Origin: an uncultured Butyricicoccus sp.
GTDB taxonomy: Bacteria > Bacillota > Clostridia > Oscillospirales > Butyricicoccaceae
Assembly (NCBI GenBank): GCA_910584935.1
Contig: CAJUDU010000034.1
Coordinates: 1 to 24,322, forward strand
DNA length: 24,322 nucleotides
Direction: 5' to 3'
Shown: piece after piece, positions 6,048 through 13,699 of the stretch
Layout: every line of letters begins with the position of its first letter
How positions within the stretch are numbered: position 1 is the stretch's first letter
Program-made: the position numbers and the translations under genes
Notes under the pieces: generated by a model
What the model saw: only the letters and a program-made list of their open reading frames with translations
Told to the model about the DNA's origin: nothing
Database searches by the model: none

Positions 6048-7404
6048 CAGGAAAACACGGGTTTCCGCAGTGTTTTTGACATTGATGCTATTTGTATGCC
6101 TGTTTATGCCTGCGGCTGCGGCAAAGGAAGCGCCAACGCCGCAGGCTGCTGCGGTATTTATGGCAGACCCGGAAAGTGATTTTATACTTTATCAAATGAA
6201 CCCAGATGAACAGCGGTACCCCGCTTCAACTACAAAAATTATGACAGCACTGATTGTGCTGGAAACTGTAGAAAACCTGGATGAACTTGTTACGATTATG
6301 GATGAAGATTTCATTGGCGTAGAAGCAGATACATCCAAGGCTGGGTTTAAAGTAGGCGAACAGGTATCGGTGCTGGATTTGCTGTATGGGTTAATGCTGC
6401 CATCAGGCAATGAAGCGGCAAACACGCTGGCGCGTCATGTTGGCGGTTCCATAGAAGGGTTTGTGGAACTGATGAATAAACGTGCACAAGAGTTGGGTTG
6501 TGAAAACACGCATTTTAATAACCCAAATGGGCTGCATGATGATGAACATTATACGACAGCACGGGACTTGTATAAAATTGCCAAGCAAGCTATGCAGGAT
6601 GAAACGTTTCAAACGATTGTCAGCACAGCACAAAAGACGCTGAAATCAACTGAAGGCAATGCAGGACGCAGCAAACCATTAAAAGTGTATACAACCAATA
6701 TGTTGATTTATAGCCGCCAAAAGCCGGAATTCTACACATATGCCAAGGGAATTAAAACAGGATACACTTCCCTTGCGGGATACTGCCTGGTAGCAGCAGC
6801 AGAACGCAAAGGCAGCACATTGATTTCGGTAATGATGGGCTGTGAAAAGCCAGCTGGTGCTGAACAGCCACTTACATTTTCCCAGACAAAGGATTTATTT
6901 GAATGGGGCTTTACCAACTTCAAGAATATGACGTTAATTGAAAAGGGGAAAGTCATCAAACAGATTGAGGTGCGGCTGTCCACAGAAGATGACAAGCTGG
7001 TTTTGGTTGCTGAAGATGATTTAAATGGCACAGTGCCATCGGATATTGATTTGGAAGAATTGAATTTGACTTATGATGTGCCGGAATCTGTGGATGCGCC
7101 AATTAAAGCAGGCGATAAAATTGGCTCGGTGGATATTGCATATAATGGGATAGAATATGGTAGTGTCAACCTGATTGCGTTAAGTGATGTCACCCGTTCC
7201 AATGTGCTATATTATGCAGACGCTGTAGAACATTTTTTCCAAGGACCATTGTTCCGGTTTCTTGTGCTGCTGCTGATTGCTTTATTTTTTGTTTATTTTG
7301 GGATTATTTTTTATCGTGGACAGATGAAGCGTATTCGCCGCAAAAAGATGATGCGTTCCAAAGAAGCGCGTTACCGTGATTACGACCGCCGCAACCGGCC
7401 GTAA
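6037..7404 (+). CDS. dacF: D-alanyl-D-alanine carboxypeptidase (DacF/DacB-like penicillin-binding protein)
   Basis: Removes the terminal D-Ala from peptidoglycan stem peptides outside the cell, limiting cross-linking; the Bacillus DacF acts in the spore cortex. The protein has 455 residues. It has a signal peptide (basic MRIDRKTR, a hydrophobic core at about 10-26, and an AAA.AK-like cleavage region near 28), then the peptidase S11 domain with STTK (Ser64, Lys67), SGN (123-125) and KTG (240-242) all intact. A PBP5-type C-terminal domain spans about 300-400, followed by a membrane anchor (about 405-428) and a very basic tail. The last part is unusual because most family members end in an amphipathic helix. 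I chose the ATG at 6037 (TTGGAGGA upstream, start of the signal peptide); the same frame continues to 5632 without protein character. It is co-transcribed with the small protein. spoIIA genes, neighbours of dacF in Bacillus, are absent. Confidence 0.93.
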   Translation: MRIDRKTRVSAVFLTLMLFVCLFMPAAAAKEAPTPQAAAVFMADPESDFILYQMNPDEQRYPASTTKIMTALIVLETVENLDELVTIMDEDFIGVEADTSKAGFKVGEQVSVLDLLYGLMLPSGNEAANTLARHVGGSIEGFVELMNKRAQELGCENTHFNNPNGLHDDEHYTTARDLYKIAKQAMQDETFQTIVSTAQKTLKSTEGNAGRSKPLKVYTTNMLIYSRQKPEFYTYAKGIKTGYTSLAGYCLVAAAERKGSTLISVMMGCEKPAGAEQPLTFSQTKDLFEWGFTNFKNMTLIEKGKVIKQIEVRLSTEDDKLVLVAEDDLNGTVPSDIDLEELNLTYDVPESVDAPIKAGDKIGSVDIAYNGIEYGSVNLIALSDVTRSNVLYYADAVEHFFQGPLFRFLVLLLIALFFVYFGIIFYRGQMKRIRRKKMMRSKEARYRDYDRRNRP

Positions 7405-7427
7405 GTGGTTGCCTGCTGTTCGGTTTT

Positions 7428-7478
7428 GCAGGGGCTTTGCCCCTGCACCCCACCAGCTTTCTTTATAAAGAAAGCTGG
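7428..7478. repeat. Palindromic repeat-like element (two hairpins)
   Basis: GCAGGGGC-TTT-GCCCCTGC (7428-7446) is followed by a perfect 26-base palindrome at 7453-7478 (arms CCAGCTTTCTT and AAGAAAGCTGG around TATA). A GC-rich hairpin next to a long AT-containing palindrome resembles dispersed intergenic elements seen many times per genome in this group of Clostridia. That resemblance is from memory, and only one copy is present here. It may also serve as the dacF transcript end, though no T-run follows. Confidence 0.6.
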
Positions 7479-7668
7479 GCAAAGAAACTTCGCATAGCCA
7501 CAGATGTATGTGCGTACTGATAAGCAAAGTGCAAAAAAAAGCAAGAGTGGTGATACAGCATAGTATCACTATGGCTGTGATATGAATAGGCGGAATGTGA
7601 AAAATACCCTGCCCGATTTTTTCGAGGCAGGGCATTCTATTTGCCTTGTATGAAACAAAGCGAAATTA
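7479..7668. other. Gene-free stretch with two further hairpins
   Basis: No gene is seen between the palindrome and the kinase promoter. GTGATAC/GTATCAC (7550-7569) and CCCTGCC/GGCAGGG (7607-7632, loop rich in T) can form hairpins. Neither has a good T-run on the plus strand, so calling them terminators would be speculative. The second is followed on the minus strand by a TATTTTT tract. Confidence 0.45.
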
Positions 7669-7698
7669 TTGACAGTCAGCAGGGGGAAATAATATAAT
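7669..7698 (+). promoter_or_regulatory. Strong SigA promoter of the kinase/lipoprotein operon
   Basis: A perfect TTGACA (7669-7674), 18 bases, then a perfect TATAAT (7693-7698), about 85 bases upstream of the kinase ATG. Confidence 0.85.
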
Positions 7699-7784
7699 GA
7701 TGATGAACATAAATAGATTTTGTTTTAGAGAGTAATCAGGCTTTTGGGGATTTCAGCTTGATGTATGGGAATGGGGATTTATTT

Positions 7785-10340
7785 ATGAAAAAGAAACCTG
7801 TCAACCGAAGAAAACAAAATGGGCTGCCTTTGCTGTTTTCTATCTTGTTTGTTTTTTGTATTTTTGGGGCAATTGTGTTTTCGATATCGCGGGAAATATC
7901 CAAGAAAATGTCTGAAGCCGCCATTCAAAATGTCAGTGAAAGTTTGGATTTGCTGCAATGTACCATTGAGGCTATTTTGCGTAGTGAAGCAGAGTTCCAA
8001 ACCCTGATTGCCCAGGAGATTGCACGGATGCAAGACCCGGAAGCATATATTCTCGCTTACAAGAGAAATAATACAATGGCAAAATTGTCATTTATCCGCG
8101 CTGGCGAAACAGAGGGGGTGTCCAGCACAGGGGAAGCATTTACAGGGGAGGATTTGGATTTTTCAGCTGGCAGCAAAGTTGAAGGGCTGCCGGTTTCCAA
8201 GTCCTATGTAAACTATATGGGGACATGGTCTTACACAATTAAATGCCCTGTCGTGCAAGATAAACAGGAAATAGGAACGCTTTATGCGGAATATGTTTAT
8301 GATGCAATTGATAAATCCTTGCCAAGTGAGTTTTATAATAAACAGGCGTCATTGTATATTATGGATGCGCAAAGCCAGCGTTTTGTCTTGAAGCCAAGAG
8401 GGATGGGGCAGCGAGATGCAGGACATTTGAACTTGGATGATTTTTATCGTGCCAATAATATTAAGGATGCGGAAATTAAATCAGAAGTGGCAGAATGCTT
8501 GGAAAATGGGCGGAATGTTCTATTTTATCATGATATCCGTGAGGTAAAAGCCCTTAATTATATGTGGTCGGTCAATGATGGAATGATTTTTCTGGTCGGC
8601 TATGTGCCGGTCGAAGCCATCCAGAAAGAAGGACAGATTGTCAATCAGAATATTTTGATTGTGATAGTGTCTATGTTGTCGGCATTTTTCTTGTGCATTT
8701 TGCTATATTATTTGAACTGGAGGCAGCAGGATAAAGTCAGGAAAGAACGCGAGGTAGAACGGAAAATCCATAATAAGCAACTAGCGGAAGCGTTGCAGGC
8801 AGCACAAATTGCCAGCGAGTCAAAGACAACATTTCTTTCCAATATGTCCCATGATATCCGCACGCCGATGAATGCGGTGTTAGGATTTGCAACGCTGCTT
8901 TCGGTCGATGCGGAAAACCCGGCCAAGGTACGGGAATATACTAAGAAAATTATGGCATCGGGACAGCATTTGCTGAGCCTTATTAATGATATTTTGGATG
9001 TTTCCAAAATCGAGAGTGGGAAAGTTGTTCTGAATTATGAGAAATTTACATTAAATGATGTGATTTCTTCTGTGGAAACCATTATTCAACCTATGGCAAA
9101 AGCAAAGGGGCAGGAGTTTTATTTGGAAGTAACAGGTATTCAGCATGAATACCTGATGGGGGATGAAACCCGTATTAACCAGATTTTAATCAACCTGCTT
9201 TCCAACGCTGTGAAATACACGCCAGAAAGAGGAAATATCTGGTTTCGTGTTATTGGGCTGAAACAGCGGTCAAGCCAGTATGAACATATCCGCATTGAAG
9301 TAGAGGACGATGGCTATGGCATGACGCCAGAATATTTGGAAACGATTTTTGATGCGTTTACCAGGGCGGAAAACAGCACAACGAATAAAGTGCAGGGAAC
9401 TGGCTTGGGCATGGCAATCACCAAAAGTATTGTGGAACTGATGGGGGGAAGCATTGAGGTTTTCAGTGAAGTGGATAAAGGTTCTCTGTTCCGTATTGAC
9501 TTGGAACTTCGTATTTTGGAAGAACAAGCAAATAAGGCGTTCTGGGAAGAACGGGGCATTGTCCGGATTTTAATCGTTTGCAAAGATACAGAGCTTTGTA
9601 ACCATATCAAAATGCTGATGGGGAATACCAATGTCCAGATAGATGTTGCCATGAATGCGGTAGAAGCAATAACACAGGTTAAAAGCGGTATCGGGTATCA
9701 AGTGGTGCTGCTGGATTGGGATGTGCATAGCGCTCAGGCAGCAGAAGCATTGCGGGCGGTGCTCTTGGATGTTGTGCCGATTTTGCTTTTAGCAGAATTT
9801 GATGCGCAGGGCATTGGGGATGCGCTCCAAATCAGTGGCACAGGTGTTATTGCAAAACCGTTTTTTGTTTCAGCATTCCAGAATAAAATCGCGGAAATAT
9901 GGGCGAAACCAAGCAATTTTCCCTCTGAAGTGGGAAACAGTTTGAAGGGGCTGCATTTCCTTGCTGCGGAAGACAATGAAATCAATGCAGAAATCTTGAC
10001 AGAACTTTTAGAAATAGAAGGTGCCGATTGCGAAATCGTAGAGAATGGGCGTTTAGCGGTGGAGCGTTTCCAGCAGGCGCCCAAGGGTACATTCGATGCG
10101 GTTTTAATGGATGTTCAAATGCCAGTGATGAACGGGCATGATGCTGCACGGGCAATCCGTGCTTTGCCGCGAGATGATGCGAAACATATCCCAATTATTG
10201 CGATGACAGCAAATGCGTTTGTAGAAGATGAAAAAGCTGCTCTGGATGCTGGCATGGATGTCCATGTGTCAAAACCGTTGGATATGGAAATGTTAAAAAA
10301 AGCAATCCGGCAATGCGCCAAGAAAGAAGGGCTATCGTGA
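7785..10340 (+). CDS. Hybrid sensor histidine kinase with two receiver domains
   Basis: A protein of 851 residues. TM1 (about 14-35) and TM2 (about 289-310) flank an extracellular sensor of about 250 residues. It contains YVNYMGTWSYTIKCPVV and IFLVGYVPVEAI-like strands, which resemble a Cache-type ligand-binding domain; this is inference. A short coiled coil follows. Then come HisKA with SHDIRTPMNAV (phospho-acceptor His356), HATPase with N-box NQILINLLSNAVKY (about 465-479), DDGYGM (Asp509) and GTGLGMAI. The first receiver (about 593-705) is degenerate: VCKD replaces the usual acidic pair, but LLDWD (Asp644) and the Lys in AKPF remain. The second receiver (about 715-835) is complete: AAEDNEIN, LMDVQMPVMNG (Asp776), MTANA and VSKPL. 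It carries no output domain, so it must signal to another protein. The start at 7785 begins the basic MKKKPVNRRK leader; ATG 7761 and TTG 7758 are alternatives. It overlaps the next gene by 4 bases. Confidence 0.92.
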   Translation: MKKKPVNRRKQNGLPLLFSILFVFCIFGAIVFSISREISKKMSEAAIQNVSESLDLLQCTIEAILRSEAEFQTLIAQEIARMQDPEAYILAYKRNNTMAKLSFIRAGETEGVSSTGEAFTGEDLDFSAGSKVEGLPVSKSYVNYMGTWSYTIKCPVVQDKQEIGTLYAEYVYDAIDKSLPSEFYNKQASLYIMDAQSQRFVLKPRGMGQRDAGHLNLDDFYRANNIKDAEIKSEVAECLENGRNVLFYHDIREVKALNYMWSVNDGMIFLVGYVPVEAIQKEGQIVNQNILIVIVSMLSAFFLCILLYYLNWRQQDKVRKEREVERKIHNKQLAEALQAAQIASESKTTFLSNMSHDIRTPMNAVLGFATLLSVDAENPAKVREYTKKIMASGQHLLSLINDILDVSKIESGKVVLNYEKFTLNDVISSVETIIQPMAKAKGQEFYLEVTGIQHEYLMGDETRINQILINLLSNAVKYTPERGNIWFRVIGLKQRSSQYEHIRIEVEDDGYGMTPEYLETIFDAFTRAENSTTNKVQGTGLGMAITKSIVELMGGSIEVFSEVDKGSLFRIDLELRILEEQANKAFWEERGIVRILIVCKDTELCNHIKMLMGNTNVQIDVAMNAVEAITQVKSGIGYQVVLLDWDVHSAQAAEALRAVLLDVVPILLLAEFDAQGIGDALQISGTGVIAKPFFVSAFQNKIAEIWAKPSNFPSEVGNSLKGLHFLAAEDNEINAEILTELLEIEGADCEIVENGRLAVERFQQAPKGTFDAVLMDVQMPVMNGHDAARAIRALPRDDAKHIPIIAMTANAFVEDEKAALDAGMDVHVSKPLDMEMLKKAIRQCAKKEGLS

Positions 10341-11659
10341 AAGCATATACAAAAGGATGGATACGAAAAGCGGCAGCGGCTTGTCTGGCAGTGGTTTTGA
10401 GTTTATCGCTGGCTGCTTGTGGAAATGATAAAAAGATTGAGAACCTGATTGAGGAGCAAGAAGAAAATGAACGCATTGTGAATCTGTTCAGCCCCATGGA
10501 GAAAATTGATCCGAATGTGAAAAATGCTGCGCGGAGCGCAGCGGATTTAACCATTATCATGGCAGAAAAAAAGCTGGGTGTGACAGTGGAATACCGCACT
10601 TATACAGCGGAAAATTATCAGGATAAAACATATGATGATGTTATTTTGGAACGGGCGCGCAATGATATGGACGATATGTATTTGTTCAACCCAGATACGC
10701 TTTTGACATTGGGTGCGGAAGGCAAATTGGAGGATTTATCTGGGCTTGAAAGCGCGAAAAATTTACGGGAGATTATCCGGATTGCAAACACAGTGGATGG
10801 CAAACTAATTGCCATTCCACAGGAAGTGGTAGCATATGGGCTGTTTGTGAATATGGATTTATTCAAACAGAATCATTTGGAATTGCCGGAAACACCGGAA
10901 GAGTTTTTAGAGTGTTGCCGTGTATTCAAAGAAAATGGGATAGAAACGCCAATTGGCGCAAACCGTTGGTGGTTAGAAACTTTTGTGTTTGCGCAGGCAT
11001 ATGCGGACTTATATAATGGCGGCAATACCGAGGCAGAAATTGCCGCACTTAATAGCGGTGAAGCCAAATACAGCGATTATATGCGCCCAGGGTTTGAATT
11101 TCTGAAAGAACTGATGGATCGTGGCTATATTGATGCCCAAAAAACCATTGTCAGTGAAGCCATTGAAGGGGAAGGGGCAGATTTTCTGGCAGGCAAAACC
11201 CCGATTGTTATTGCATATTGGGGGGCAGCAAATTCCGAAACAGCTTATGCAAAAACGGATTTTGAAATGCAGGTCATCGGATTCCCAAGCAGCCGCGGAC
11301 AAATGCCCGTTATGCCGATGACAGGGTTTGGCATTGGCGTGAATGCTGAACACAAAGAAGATGCTATGCAGGTTCTGGATATCATAACATCAGATGAAGC
11401 ACTTCAGGTTTATTCAGAAACAAACCGGGTGATTTCACCTTCTAAGAATGTAAAAGTTGATTGTGTACCTGCTTTGCGCCCATTAAACAGCCGGATTGAA
11501 GAAGGGATTTATGTTTTAGGCTCTAATGCGGGGATGAAGGTTGAACAGTGGGGGAATACCTGCTTGATTGTACGAGAACTGTTAAACGGCGCAACAGTAG
11601 ACGAATGTATGCAATCTTTTGACAAGCTGCAAGCGTACGCATTACAGGCAGAATCATAA
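10337..11659 (+). CDS. Extracellular solute-binding lipoprotein (family 1), paired with the kinase
   Basis: A protein of 440 residues. The lipobox LSLAAC at 23-28 (Cys28 lipidated) follows a basic/hydrophobic signal, so it is anchored outside the membrane. The body is a type I sugar-binding-like solute-binding protein: KLEDLSGLES, VDGKLIAIPQEVVAYGLFVNMDLFK, LPETPEEFLECCRVFKENGIETPI, and PMTGFGIGVNAEHKEDAMQVLDIITSDEA are typical. I chose the GTG at 10337 because it forms a GTGA overlap with the kinase stop and is preceded by AGAAGGG; ATG 10313 would overlap by 28 bases. No ABC permease or ATPase is encoded nearby. It is therefore likely to capture a ligand and present it to the kinase's sensor domain rather than feed a transporter, though it might serve an unlinked permease. 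A strong terminator follows at 11696-11757. Confidence 0.88.
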   Translation: MKAYTKGWIRKAAAACLAVVLSLSLAACGNDKKIENLIEEQEENERIVNLFSPMEKIDPNVKNAARSAADLTIIMAEKKLGVTVEYRTYTAENYQDKTYDDVILERARNDMDDMYLFNPDTLLTLGAEGKLEDLSGLESAKNLREIIRIANTVDGKLIAIPQEVVAYGLFVNMDLFKQNHLELPETPEEFLECCRVFKENGIETPIGANRWWLETFVFAQAYADLYNGGNTEAEIAALNSGEAKYSDYMRPGFEFLKELMDRGYIDAQKTIVSEAIEGEGADFLAGKTPIVIAYWGAANSETAYAKTDFEMQVIGFPSSRGQMPVMPMTGFGIGVNAEHKEDAMQVLDIITSDEALQVYSETNRVISPSKNVKVDCVPALRPLNSRIEEGIYVLGSNAGMKVEQWGNTCLIVRELLNGATVDECMQSFDKLQAYALQAES

Positions 11660-11695
11660 CACAAACTGTAGCATCAACCATATCATACAATAAAA

Positions 11696-11757
11696 TCCCC
11701 CTTTATGCAGATACTTGAATGGATTCAGGTTTCAAGGCTGCATAAAGGGAGTTTTTT
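11696..11757. terminator. Intrinsic terminator of the kinase/lipoprotein operon
   Basis: CCCTTTATGCAG (11699-11710) pairs with CTGCATAAAGGG (11738-11749), with an inner CTTGAA/TTCAAG stem (11714-11719, 11731-11736). GTTTTTTG follows on the plus strand. The minus-strand side has only GATTTTATTG, so it may act weakly in that direction. Confidence 0.85.
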
Positions 11758-11914
11758 GTATGTGTAGTGTAAAAAGGTTTCCGAAAAAACAAAAACAACT
11801 TCGCTCCAACGGAGCGAAGTTGCCTGAGAAGAAGAGAAAAGAGGTGATATGGGCAAGTAAAAGCAGGTCGTCCGCCGCAACGGGGGGAATGCGGGGTTCC
11901 TGAATGCCGTTCAT
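11732..11914 (-). CDS. Doubtful small open frame on the minus strand
   Basis: A frame of 60 residues starting MNGIQEPRIPPVAADDLLLL, with AAAGGA 7 bases before the ATG (11912-11914) and a possible promoter (TTGCAA, 17 bases, TATCCT) just upstream. A strong minus-strand terminator (11784-11822) falls inside the second half, whose translation (SCFCFFGNLF) is just the T-tract. The full frame is therefore unlikely to be made as drawn. The first ~30 residues look protein-like, so this may be a truncated or frameshifted small gene, or the transcript may be a small RNA. No family is recognised. Confidence 0.3.
   Translation of the reverse strand: MNGIQEPRIPPVAADDLLLLAHITSFLFFSGNFAPLERSCFCFFGNLFTLHIQKTPFMQP
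11784..11822 (-). terminator. Strong minus-strand intrinsic terminator
   Basis: CAACTTCGCTCC (11796-11807) and GGAGCGAAGTTG (11811-11822) form a perfect 12-base-pair stem with a 3-base loop. On the minus strand it is followed by TTTTTGTTTTTT. It implies a minus-strand transcript starting somewhere between about 11930 and 12060. Confidence 0.85.
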
Positions 11915-12101
11915 ATTGGCTTCCTTTGATGTAATAAGGATACTGCGATTTCGGGGAAATTGCAAGCAGTGCAATAGACAAATTAACTAAAAATTTATAA
12001 ATTAAATTGTGCAATATATCTAATTCTCATTTCGTGGAAAAAAACATGGGATATACCTTGATTGTGCCACCATATTTTATCGGAAAATATATGGGAAACT
12101 G
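11915..12101. other. AT-rich gene-free stretch
   Basis: The stretch 11970-12060 is clearly richer in A and T than the surroundings and has no supported gene on either strand. On the minus strand TTGCAA and TATCCT (17-base spacing, near 11935-11963) could be the promoter of the small transcript ending at 11784. Confidence 0.4.
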
Positions 12102-12130
12102 TTGACAAAACCCGCTGTATCATGCATGAT
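12102..12130 (+). promoter_or_regulatory. Probable SigA promoter of the TtcA-like gene
   Basis: A perfect TTGACA (12102-12107), 17 bases, then CATGAT (12125-12130). The -10 is only fair. It lies about 58 bases upstream of the ATG. Confidence 0.6.
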
Positions 12131-12187
12131 AAATAGCATGAGTTTATCTGCTGCTTATTGCAGTGACAACAGAGGAGGGAGTTCCCT

Positions 12188-13000
12188 ATGGGACAGGCAG
12201 ATGCGGCACGGCTGCTGACAACCCAATTCGCCCGCACTTTGCAGGCGCCATTTGCCCGCGCACTGCGGGATTTCCGGATGGTTTCTGCGGGTGACCATAT
12301 TGCCGTCTGTATTTCTGGCGGCAAAGATTCTATGTTGCTTGCGTTGCTACTGCAAAATTGGCAGCGGTATAGCAAAATTCCATTTTCGTTGACTTTTCTT
12401 GCGATGGACCCAGGTTACACGCCTGCATACCGCGCTCACATCACACAAAATGCCAAAATGCTTGGTATAGAGCTGGTGTTTTTTGAAACCAATATACTGC
12501 GGGTTGTGACAAATCATGCGGCGGAGCATCCTTGTTTTCTGTGCGCAAAAATGCGGCGCGGGCATTTATATGCCCAAGCAAAGGCGCTTGGCTGCAATAA
12601 GATTGCTTTGGGGCATCATTATGATGATGTGGTTGAAACAACCTTGATGGGGCTGTTATATGGCGGTCAGGTGCAGGCAATGCTGCCGCGTGTGCAAAGC
12701 AAAAATTATCCCGGTATGGAACTCATTCGCCCACTATATTATCTCAAAGAGGAAGATATTGCGCGGTGGGCACAGCAGGCGGGGTTGGAATTTCTGCCAT
12801 GCGGCTGCCCGGCGGCAACCCGCCAGGAAAACACGAAACGTGCAGAAATAAAATCGCTTATTGCCGAATTATCTGTGCATAACCCACAGATAAAAGCAAA
12901 TATTTTTCATGCAGTGGGCAGCATAGATGTGGAAAAAGTAATGGGCTGGCGCAGGGGGCAGGATGAAAAACATTCTTTTCTTGACAAATTTGATTCTTGA
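12188..13000 (+). CDS. TtcA-like PP-loop ATPase, probable tRNA 2-thiocytidine (or related tRNA thiolation) enzyme
   Basis: TtcA uses ATP to activate cytidine-32 of certain tRNAs and inserts sulfur with the help of an iron-sulfur cluster. The protein has 270 residues. The PP-loop SGGKDS is at 43-48. PCFLCAKMRRG carries a CX2C pair (Cys116, Cys119), and LPCGCP carries Cys205 and Cys207, one of which would be the third cluster ligand. KIALGHHYDDVVETTLM is the conserved helix after the CX2C. The family member in E. coli is longer (about 311), so this is a compact clostridial form. GAGGAGGGAG precedes the ATG. The gene is monocistronic, with its own promoter, and no terminator is evident. The family is sure; the exact modified base is inferred. 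Confidence 0.88.
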   Translation: MGQADAARLLTTQFARTLQAPFARALRDFRMVSAGDHIAVCISGGKDSMLLALLLQNWQRYSKIPFSLTFLAMDPGYTPAYRAHITQNAKMLGIELVFFETNILRVVTNHAAEHPCFLCAKMRRGHLYAQAKALGCNKIALGHHYDDVVETTLMGLLYGGQVQAMLPRVQSKNYPGMELIRPLYYLKEEDIARWAQQAGLEFLPCGCPAATRQENTKRAEIKSLIAELSVHNPQIKANIFHAVGSIDVEKVMGWRRGQDEKHSFLDKFDS

Positions 13001-13046
13001 ATACTGGTGAAAATGGCTTTTCTACACGTAAAAAATTATTTTCCAC

Positions 13047-13075
13047 TTGTTATTATTTGTTTTTCACTATATAAT
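13047..13075 (+). promoter_or_regulatory. SigA promoter of the padR-type gene
   Basis: TTGTTA (13047-13052), 17 bases, then a perfect TATAAT (13070-13075). Transcription would start near 13082, leaving a leader of about 195 bases before the ATG at 13277. Confidence 0.8.
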
Positions 13076-13078
13076 ATT

Positions 13079-13265
13079 GGTGAGGGCATCGTAAACTGCG
13101 CGCCCACTCCGGAAGCACGCCTTCAACGGATACCCTTCGTCCACTGCACAATTAGCTGAGGCGCATGAATTGAAACCATAGGAGCAGCACCTCCTTGGAT
13201 ACATGAAGTACGCCGCCGGTAACGGGTTTGCCTGCGTTATGCAGCAGGCTGCTCAGGAAAAGGAG
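13079..13265 (+). promoter_or_regulatory. Long structured 5' leader of the padR-type gene
   Basis: A GC-rich, gene-free leader with several possible helices: GGTGAGGGC with GCCCACTCC (13079-13087/13102-13110, two mismatches), GAAG/CTTC (13112-13124), CAATT/AATTG (13149-13172), AGGAG/CTCCT (13180-13195) and GCCTGC/GCAGGC (13230-13249). CTCCTT (13191-13196) could instead pair with AAGGAG (13260-13265) next to the ribosome site, a possible translational switch. There is no T-run, so no terminator. I could not match it to a riboswitch class I know. Confidence 0.45.
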
Positions 13266-13276
13266 AAGGGAGCATT

Positions 13277-13684
13277 ATGGCAAATCAGGTTTCCATTGCA
13301 GAAGTATCCACCCAGACCAAGAGCGGTTCACTGGCTGGGATGGAAAACAACTTCAAAAAAGCCATCACCGAGCTGCTCGTACTTTTTTTGCTCGATGAAC
13401 GCGAAATGTACATCAATGAGATTACTGCGGAGCTGTCCCGGCGGAGTGAGGAACAGTTCCAGATTGTTTTTCCCTATGCGGTAATTTACCGCATGGTGCG
13501 GTTCCAGTACATAAGGGAAACACAGAAGCAGAAGGCACCAGATGGGCGTCTTCGCCAGTATTACGGCATCACACAGAAAGGCGCAGCATATTTGCGCGAA
13601 CTGCTTGATTTCTATGTGCGCTTTTCAGATGGGGTTGCCAAAATCTTGGCAAGCTCCATGCCGGAAAGCAATGCCGCAGAGTGA
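13277..13684 (+). CDS. PadR-family winged-helix transcriptional regulator
   Basis: A protein of 135 residues. A 20-residue polar N-terminal extension precedes the winged helix: AITELLVLFLLDEREMYINEITAELSRRS, then VFPYAVIYRMVRFQYIRET (recognition helix and wing), then DGRLRQYYGITQKGAAYLREL, the PadR hallmark 'R.YY.IT.KG'. The C-terminal helix serves for dimer formation. PadR proteins usually repress genes in response to phenolic or other small compounds, and many regulate themselves. The ATG at 13277 follows AAGGAGAAGGGAG. It is monocistronic, with a long leader before and a terminator after. The target genes cannot be told; YjbQ, the next gene, is a candidate by position only. Confidence 0.88.
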   Translation: MANQVSIAEVSTQTKSGSLAGMENNFKKAITELLVLFLLDEREMYINEITAELSRRSEEQFQIVFPYAVIYRMVRFQYIRETQKQKAPDGRLRQYYGITQKGAAYLRELLDFYVRFSDGVAKILASSMPESNAAE

Positions 13685-13699
13685 GCGTTTTGGCTAACG

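Noticed and set aside
11715..11903. Plus-strand 62-codon frame after the kinase operon
   Set aside because: It starts inside the operon terminator and reads through a second hairpin, with no ribosome site or family resemblance.
13079..13276. Known riboswitch, T-box, 6S or SRP RNA in the padR leader
   Set aside because: None of the core motifs I know is present (for example T-box AGGGTGG or SRP GGAAGGAAGCAG). I therefore left it as an unclassified leader.
13203..13484. 93-codon plus-strand frame over the padR leader and gene start
   Set aside because: It overlaps the PadR reading frame in another phase and has Arg/Ser/Pro-rich shadow composition.
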